Shown: positions 58,060 through 64,000 of the stretch, piece by piece
Position numbering within the stretch: the first letter of the stretch is position 1
Layout: the number at the start of each line of letters is the position of its first letter
DNA from: an uncultured Lachnospira sp.
GTDB lineage: Bacteria > Bacillota > Clostridia > Lachnospirales > Lachnospiraceae
Assembly (NCBI GenBank): GCA_910587485.1
Contig: CAJUKN010000002.1
Coordinates: 58,378 to 122,377 of the forward strand
Direction: 5' to 3'
DNA: 64,000 nt
Made by a program: the position numbers and the translations under genes
Notes under the pieces: generated by a model
What the model saw: the letters and a program-made list of their open reading frames with translations, nothing else
What the model was told of the DNA's origin: nothing
The model's database searches: none

Positions 58060-59796
58060 ATGTTAGAGATAGGCTCATTAGTTGATGGGAAATATAGAAT
58101 CCTGCGTGAAATTGGACATGGTGGAATGAGTATTGTATATATGGCTATTAATGAAAAGGTAAATAAAACATGGGCAATTAAAGAGGTGCGGCGTGATGGA
58201 GTTATTGATTATGAGGCAGTCAAGCAGGGATTGATTGTTGAAACAGATTTATTAAAAAAATTAAAACATGCCCATTTGCCAAGTATTGTAGATGTTATTG
58301 AAAATGAAGACACTTTTCTTATTGTTATGGATTATATTGAAGGAAATTCACTGGAAAAAACACTTTTAGAATATGGAGCGCAATCGCAGGAAAATGTACT
58401 TGACTGGGCAAAGCAGTTATGTGATGTGTTGGGATATCTGCATTCCAGAACACCAGCAATTATATATAGAGATTTAAAGCCAGCGAATATTATGTTAAAG
58501 CCTGATGGAAATATAATGGTGATTGATTTTGGAACGGCAAGAGAATATAAAGAAAAAAATTTAGCAGATACAACTTGTCTAGGAACAGTTGGTTATGCAG
58601 CACCAGAGCAGTTTGGTGGAAAGGGGCAAACAGATGGAAGAACAGATATTTATTGTTTGGGCGCAACTTTATACCATTTGGTGACTGGTTTAAATCCAAG
58701 TGAACCACCATATGAAATTAAGCCAATTAGAGAAGTAAATCCAATGCTTATGGAAGGTCTTGAAAAAATTATTCAAAAATGTACACAGAGAAATCCAGAG
58801 CAAAGGTATCAATCTTGTGCAGAGATGTTATATGACCTTGAAAATATAAAACAAGATAATACATTTATGAAGAAACAAAAAATAAAGATGGGGACATTTA
58901 TAGCGACAGCAGCATGTTCCTTGTTATTGTGTGTGTCGGGAATTTCATTAAATGTGATGGCATCTCAAATGGCAGCAGATCATTACGAAAATTTTATAAA
59001 TGATGCAGGAAAACAACCTGATTACAATGAGAAAATTAGTTTATATAAGCAAGCAGTTGCAGTACCGAATAAAGCGGGGGAAAAAGAAGCATATATAGGA
59101 TTAATACAATGCTATAGGGATAATAATAACGAGCATGTGTTTACAATTGACGAACAGGCGGAATTGACAAGGCTTATAAAAAACAATAAAGAAAATCTTA
59201 TGAGTAATCCTCAAAATTATGCGGAAGTGTGTTTTGAAACAGGAAAATTGATTTGGTACTATTATAGTTATGGAAATTCTCAAGACAATCAAATCACCAG
59301 AATGATTACAGCAGTAGATTGGTTTGAGGATGCTTATCGTAATTGTAATGATAATTTTGCTTATAAAAATATGGCGGAAGTTTATCGTGACATTGGCATG
59401 TTTTATCGAGATATTAATATTAATACAGTAGAAGCAAGTGATAAAGGAATTTATAAGCCATTTTTTGAAAATTTGAAAGAATTACTTGAACGAGTGGGAA
59501 GTGATGAAGCTGAGAGTGATATGGTTCGATTAGAATTATATGAAATTTGCAGAAGTGCGCTTCAACAATATGCAACAAAATTTCGCGGTGAAGACATTTC
59601 ACAAAATGAACTTATCGTTATGCACAATCAAATTACAACCTATGTAGAAAAGATGTATAAAGCGTTGCCAGACAGCAAAAAAACAGATATTGGAAGTCAA
59701 GGGAAAGATGTACAGCTTTTAGTTTCAACATATGATTTGCTTCCATCTACACTTGAGTCAATACAGTTGGCGTATAGTTCTCAGAAAGAAATATAA
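58060..59796 (+). CDS. Membrane Ser/Thr protein kinase with TPR-like exterior
   Basis: The 578-residue protein has a kinase domain (about 11-265) with glycine loop GHGGMSIVY, Lys in WAIKEV, catalytic YRDLKPANIML near residue 136, DFGTARE near 156, activation segment DTTCLGTVGYAAPE and a C-lobe Asp in GRTDIY. The usual HRD is YRD. A membrane helix (about 276-298) and a helical extracellular region of about 280 residues follow, without PASTA domains. It is therefore not the common PrkC type. It probably senses an envelope or pilus cue and phosphorylates the neighbouring FHA and ETxxL proteins (inference). Confidence 0.95.
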   Translation: MLEIGSLVDGKYRILREIGHGGMSIVYMAINEKVNKTWAIKEVRRDGVIDYEAVKQGLIVETDLLKKLKHAHLPSIVDVIENEDTFLIVMDYIEGNSLEKTLLEYGAQSQENVLDWAKQLCDVLGYLHSRTPAIIYRDLKPANIMLKPDGNIMVIDFGTAREYKEKNLADTTCLGTVGYAAPEQFGGKGQTDGRTDIYCLGATLYHLVTGLNPSEPPYEIKPIREVNPMLMEGLEKIIQKCTQRNPEQRYQSCAEMLYDLENIKQDNTFMKKQKIKMGTFIATAACSLLLCVSGISLNVMASQMAADHYENFINDAGKQPDYNEKISLYKQAVAVPNKAGEKEAYIGLIQCYRDNNNEHVFTIDEQAELTRLIKNNKENLMSNPQNYAEVCFETGKLIWYYYSYGNSQDNQITRMITAVDWFEDAYRNCNDNFAYKNMAEVYRDIGMFYRDININTVEASDKGIYKPFFENLKELLERVGSDEAESDMVRLELYEICRSALQQYATKFRGEDISQNELIVMHNQITTYVEKMYKALPDSKKTDIGSQGKDVQLLVSTYDLLPSTLESIQLAYSSQKEI

Positions 59797-59839
59797 GAGC
59801 AGAGATTTATTATAAAAAATAAGAAAGGAAAAGCTGTTG

Positions 59840-60337
59840 ATGTCCGTTGAAACAATACAAATATTATCAGCTATAAGTTTTATATTAGCAGGGGTCTTGT
59901 TGGGAACAACTGTTATATTATTTTTTGCCTTGAGAATCCAAGATGCTTTTGGTTTTTTGACTGGAAGAACAAGAAAAAAAGCAATTGCGCGTATAAGAGA
60001 AAATAATGAACATTCTAAGGAAAATGTTGTTTTATCAGGAAGAAAAAGTGAGATTGTTACAAGTTCTTTAAGAGATAATAAAAAATATTCAAATGAAACC
60101 GTATTATTATCACAAGAGTATGGTAATAGCAAAGAAACAACATTATTATCACAAGAACATGATAATGGTATGGAAACGACATTGTTAATGGGAAATTATC
60201 AACCAGAAAATCACTATATAAATCAAAATAGTACAATAGGTGTTACAACAAATTTGTTGGATTTAAATATTGATAATGAAAAATTAGGAATTGAATATGA
60301 AATTGTATTTATGGAAAGCACAGAAATAATATCATAA
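59840..60337 (+). CDS. Small membrane protein with repeated ETxxL motifs
   Basis: I do not recognise a named family. The 165-residue protein has one N-terminal helix (about 8-30), a basic stretch (GRTRKKAIARIR), then three 13-residue units at nucleotides 60095, 60134 and 60173: NETVLLSQ, KETTLLSQ and METTLLMG, with a degenerate ENVVL before them. Each fits pT-x-x-L, the consensus type bound by FHA domains. It lies just after the kinase and probably is its substrate and the FHA anchor. The ATG at 59840 follows GAAAGG. Confidence 0.75.
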   Translation: MSVETIQILSAISFILAGVLLGTTVILFFALRIQDAFGFLTGRTRKKAIARIRENNEHSKENVVLSGRKSEIVTSSLRDNKKYSNETVLLSQEYGNSKETTLLSQEHDNGMETTLLMGNYQPENHYINQNSTIGVTTNLLDLNIDNEKLGIEYEIVFMESTEIIS

Positions 60338-60364
60338 TATTTATAATATTTAAGAGGAAATACT

Positions 60365-63300
60365 ATGAAGAAAATTAAAAAGAACAATACTAAAAAGTTA
60401 ATTGCGGTTATGCTTACATTAATTATGGTGTTGAGTTCAATACCATTTAATCAATGGGTGTTAAAAAAAGCATATGCAGAAAATAAAACAAGTGAGTCAT
60501 CAATTATTATATTAACAGATGATAATAATGATGTTATTAGTTGGGCAAAGGTCGTGTTGTCTTATGAGAAAGGAAATTTGGCTGTTGCAGAAGAAAAAAC
60601 GCTTATATATGATAAAGAAAAAAAGGGGTACAAACTTACAGATGATGATTATGCTATATTAAAAGATGAAACGTTGTCTAATATAAAAGTGAATATTGAA
60701 GCAGAAGGATTTGAAAAAATAGTAGATGAAACTTCATTGATAACAACGGTCAGCAATGAAAAAAAGTCTGTAGTATTGACACCTAATTTTAGTGTGACCA
60801 CCTTTCAAATAGAGCTTGTAGGAGATGATTCACAATACATTTATACAGGCAGTTCTATACAATTAATAAAATCAATTACTGGTTTAAGTAAGGCAAATTT
60901 AACACAGCCACAAGGTGAACCAGACAATCTTTCCTATATAACAACAACTTATGAATATAATGTTGAATATAGTCTTGACAATAAAATATATCAAAATGAT
61001 GTTCCAACAGGAATCGATGCAGGAATTTATGATGTTTATGTGAAGGTATCACAAAAGGCATCCAAATACACACATACAGATGCTGAATTTAATAAAGAAA
61101 CAGCTGTTTTTGATAGTGATGAAACTCAATATATTATAAAACATAAAGACATAACAATCAAAAAGGCACAACTGACAGATGAGCAATTTCAATTTAATTT
61201 GACAAATGCTATAGGTACTGGAACACAGGAAAATCCAATTTTAGTGGAATGGAATAAAGCAACAGTAACATATCCAGCAAGCAAAACAATATCCGATGGT
61301 GAAATTACATATAGAGTAGAAGATTCATTAAATCATTGTTCAATAAATGCAAATAATGGTGAGCTTTCATTTAATGAAAATTGTATTGATACTATTTATC
61401 CAGTATATGCAGCTATAACAGGTATGCAAAATTATGAGGATAAAGAAATTTGCTATTATATCAAGGTGGTTAAACAAAATTTAGATGCAATTCAGTTTAG
61501 TGATATTATTAAAGAAAATGGCGAGTATAAAAAAACAATTACATATGAAAATGGATTGAATACTTCTTCTTTACTCATCTATGGAGATAGTAAAAAAGAG
61601 GTGCCAAATGTAAAATATAGTATCAAATCACAAAAACCGTTAGATGGAGATAAAGCTTTAGAAAATGGAGAAGATGTTGCTGTTATTGATGAAACTACAG
61701 GAGAATTAAGTATAAATCGCAGTGGAATTGTAGTTGTTACAGCAGCAATTGATGAGCATTTATATCAGGGTGAAGATGGGAATACATATGGTTTTACACT
61801 TACGATTTTAAAAAAGGAACATAATATTCATTTTGAAAATGTATCATCACCAGTGCAAGCACAGTATGGTGATGTATTAAAGCATCAAGCAAAATTTATA
61901 GATGAAGATGATGCAGATGATAGAAAGATAGATACAATAAAATATGAAATTTCAGATAAGAATACAATTAAAGATATCGATTCAACGATTGATAAAAATG
62001 GTACAGTGACAATTAATAGTGTATGTGATGATTCAGAACAAACCTTTATTGTTGTTACTGCCACTCTTGATGCAAATGATAAATATGCTAAAGCAACAGC
62101 CACATATACAATTAAAAGCAGTGCAGGAGAACAGTCATTTATATTAGATGATACGCCAGCCAACATTTACTTTGGACAGTTTGAACAGAGTTTTTTTATA
62201 AGGTCAGCTTCAGAAATTCAATCAGGTTCTGGTAATTCTATTGTATATGCACTTAAAGAAATAAATAGTATAGTGAAACCTGTTGAGAATGGATATGTTT
62301 CAATTAATAATAAAGGTGAAATTTCGCTTGATTACAATAAAATTACAAAAACAACGCCTGATTTTGAAGTGCAGGTTACTGCTTCATTAAGTGGATGTCC
62401 AAATGGCAGCAGTATGCAGTTATATAAAACGATAGAAAAAAATTATATTTTGAAATATAATAAGGCACCAGACAATACAGGAAAAAAATATTATAGTGAA
62501 AAAGGTAATAATAACGGATTACAGGCAGAAGAGTTATGGTATCGAGAAGATGTAACATTAATAGCAATGGATAAGTATAAATTAGCAAAGTCTTTATCAA
62601 ACAAGGATAATTGGGAGAATGACTTTAAGGATTCTATAACAATTGATGCCTCGACAAATGAAACACAAATTTATTATAGAAATACAGATACAGGTATTAT
62701 TAGTATTGGTCCTAAAATTTCTTTGAAAATAGATAAAACAGTGCCTAAAGATTTAGCGGTCAATTATATAGCTAATACCATATTTAATAAGATGTCTGAT
62801 TTTGATTATAGATTTGGCGCATCTGGAAAGAAAACAAATCTTGATGATGGTCAAAAATATGTTCAAGTTACATTGTCAGCATCAGACAGTGGGACTGATA
62901 AATCGGGTATCTATAAATTTAAATATTGGGGAGAAAGTTTTGAATCAGTAAATGGCAATTTAAAGTCATTTGAAACAGAGGCTGTTTTAAAGGCTGATTC
63001 ATCATGGAAAGTAGATGGGGATAAGGTATCTTATACATTTACTGTCCCAGAAGAATTTAAAGGAAAAATTAATTTTATCGCATATGATAAAGCTGGCAAT
63101 GAAATGATGAAATATGAGAAATTGGAAGACAATAAAATAATTATTATTTCTGATGACACAGCACCAAAAATAACTCCAAGCATTGATAAAACAAAAATGG
63201 AATTGATAATTGATGATGATGCTTTTGATAATTCCAATGATGAAATTACTCGATTTTATCAAAATAATATTGATATTGATGTAACATATATACCATTTCA

Positions 63301-64000
63301 TGGTACAGAAAATAAAGAAAAAAACAGACAGATAAGCGAAGATATCAAGAAGAATATACAATGGAATGAAACGGTTAAAAACATAGGAACATATGAGTTT
63401 AAGGATAATGGTGAATATACAATAAAAGTAAGTTCAAAAGACCCTGCTGGAAATATAGGAGAGAGTGAAACAAAATCATTTCAGATTGATACAACAGCAC
63501 CAGCTATCACAACAGAAATGAACGTTGCAGATTCGCAGGATAATTTAAAATCAGGAGAAATTGTAAAAAATCCTGTTAAATTGACGGTTGCAGTAACAGA
63601 GAATGGGGTTTTTGATTCTACAAAAATAAATATTTCAATAACAGGTACAGATATTAATGGAAAGGATATTTTAAAGGACAGTACAGATGCTATTATTAAG
63701 AAGTTTCAGGAAAACAGTGGTTGGACATCTGTAGAAGATAAAGATAAAAATACCTGCACTTATACAAAGAGTATTTTATTTGAACAAGATGCAAGATACA
63801 ACTGGACAATTCAATATACTGATGCGGCGGGAAATGTATCAGGAGAACCAATAAAAGAGAATGTCATAATAGATAGAAAACCTCCTAATGAGTATGCGAT
63901 AACATATTCTGAAGAACCTAAAAATATATTAGAATATATTGATAAGTTTTTTAAAATACTCTTTTTTGGTGAAGAAAAAATAGATGTCACAATAAAAGCA
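60365..64000 (+). CDS. Giant Ig-like surface protein (partial, 3' end outside window)
   Basis: Open from ATG 60365 to the last base, 1212 codons, with no stop. A signal peptide (about 1-40, cleavage near KAYAEN) is followed by many beta-sandwich-like units; recognisable Ig-like (Big) hallmarks include GTYEFKDNGEYTIKVSSKDPAGN and YTDAAGNVSGEP with IDKTVP and IDTTAPAI linkers typical of tandem Ig domains. It is the last gene seen of the Tad/kinase operon, with AAGAGGAAA at a good distance, and is a candidate adhesin. A wall anchor, if any, is beyond the window. Confidence 0.85.
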   Translation, partial: MKKIKKNNTKKLIAVMLTLIMVLSSIPFNQWVLKKAYAENKTSESSIIILTDDNNDVISWAKVVLSYEKGNLAVAEEKTLIYDKEKKGYKLTDDDYAILKDETLSNIKVNIEAEGFEKIVDETSLITTVSNEKKSVVLTPNFSVTTFQIELVGDDSQYIYTGSSIQLIKSITGLSKANLTQPQGEPDNLSYITTTYEYNVEYSLDNKIYQNDVPTGIDAGIYDVYVKVSQKASKYTHTDAEFNKETAVFDSDETQYIIKHKDITIKKAQLTDEQFQFNLTNAIGTGTQENPILVEWNKATVTYPASKTISDGEITYRVEDSLNHCSINANNGELSFNENCIDTIYPVYAAITGMQNYEDKEICYYIKVVKQNLDAIQFSDIIKENGEYKKTITYENGLNTSSLLIYGDSKKEVPNVKYSIKSQKPLDGDKALENGEDVAVIDETTGELSINRSGIVVVTAAIDEHLYQGEDGNTYGFTLTILKKEHNIHFENVSSPVQAQYGDVLKHQAKFIDEDDADDRKIDTIKYEISDKNTIKDIDSTIDKNGTVTINSVCDDSEQTFIVVTATLDANDKYAKATATYTIKSSAGEQSFILDDTPANIYFGQFEQSFFIRSASEIQSGSGNSIVYALKEINSIVKPVENGYVSINNKGEISLDYNKITKTTPDFEVQVTASLSGCPNGSSMQLYKTIEKNYILKYNKAPDNTGKKYYSEKGNNNGLQAEELWYREDVTLIAMDKYKLAKSLSNKDNWENDFKDSITIDASTNETQIYYRNTDTGIISIGPKISLKIDKTVPKDLAVNYIANTIFNKMSDFDYRFGASGKKTNLDDGQKYVQVTLSASDSGTDKSGIYKFKYWGESFESVNGNLKSFETEAVLKADSSWKVDGDKVSYTFTVPEEFKGKINFIAYDKAGNEMMKYEKLEDNKIIIISDDTAPKITPSIDKTKMELIIDDDAFDNSNDEITRFYQNNIDIDVTYIPFHGTENKEKNRQISEDIKKNIQWNETVKNIGTYEFKDNGEYTIKVSSKDPAGNIGESETKSFQIDTTAPAITTEMNVADSQDNLKSGEIVKNPVKLTVAVTENGVFDSTKINISITGTDINGKDILKDSTDAIIKKFQENSGWTSVEDKDKNTCTYTKSILFEQDARYNWTIQYTDAAGNVSGEPIKENVIIDRKPPNEYAITYSEEPKNILEYIDKFFKILFFGEEKIDVTIKA

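Overview
The window is AT-rich DNA from a spore-forming Clostridia, most likely a Lachnospiraceae. The grounds are a complete spoIIIA operon, spoIVB and spo0A, the argR-recN-spoIVB-spo0A gene order, an ACT/PFL-family gene pair, a Tad locus without a secretin, and strong purine-rich ribosome sites. Assignment to family is inference from gene content. No rRNA, CRISPR array, insertion sequence or phage gene was seen, and there is one tRNA.

Left part (1-23 kb). A tandem 19-bp array and a large FtsX-like permease open the window. The spoIIIA operon (3222-8238) builds the mother-cell half of the forespore feeding channel, and here spoIIIAD and spoIIIAE are one reading frame. A housekeeping run follows: asp23-like, nusB, xseA, xseB, ispA, dxs, tlyA, nadK, argR, recN, spoIVB and spo0A. 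After it come an NlpC/P60 hydrolase, glgA and tRNA-Leu(CAA).

Middle part (23-37 kb). A small zinc-finger membrane protein precedes polA and coaE. A heavily structured 237-bp gap leads to an FtsA-like protein with a long C-terminal extension. Then come an MBL-fold hydrolase, the ACT/PFL pair, tmcAL on the minus strand facing back towards them, pta-ackA, and the DUF177-rpmF pair.

Accessory part (37-42.6 kb). This holds a secreted leucine-rich-repeat protein with a dockerin, a polytopic GT-C-like membrane protein, and an FAD protein of the UDP-galactopyranose-mutase type.

Right part (42.6-64 kb). One long co-directional unit begins at a good sigma-A promoter. It encodes a Tad-type pilus machine (TadZ, TadA, TadB, TadC, Flp, two TadE/TadF-like pseudopilins, a 1180-residue DUF5702-type protein and a prepilin peptidase). 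It then continues without a visible terminator into a TPR/WG-repeat protein, an FHA protein, a PP2C phosphatase, a Ser/Thr kinase, a small membrane protein with repeated ET-x-x-L motifs, and a giant Ig-like surface protein that runs off the window. The ET-x-x-L repeats fit the phosphothreonine/+3 Leu preference of FHA domains and also occur just before the FHA domain itself. The layout suggests a pilus controlled by threonine phosphorylation.

Two families of structured repeats were found. One has three copies, each abutting the Shine-Dalgarno of spoIIIAF, tadC or the tadF-like gene, with compensatory base changes. The other has two copies in opposite orientation, before glgA and before the FtsA-like gene. 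These, the spoIIIAD-AE fusion and the ET-x-x-L/FHA link are the most unusual signals here.
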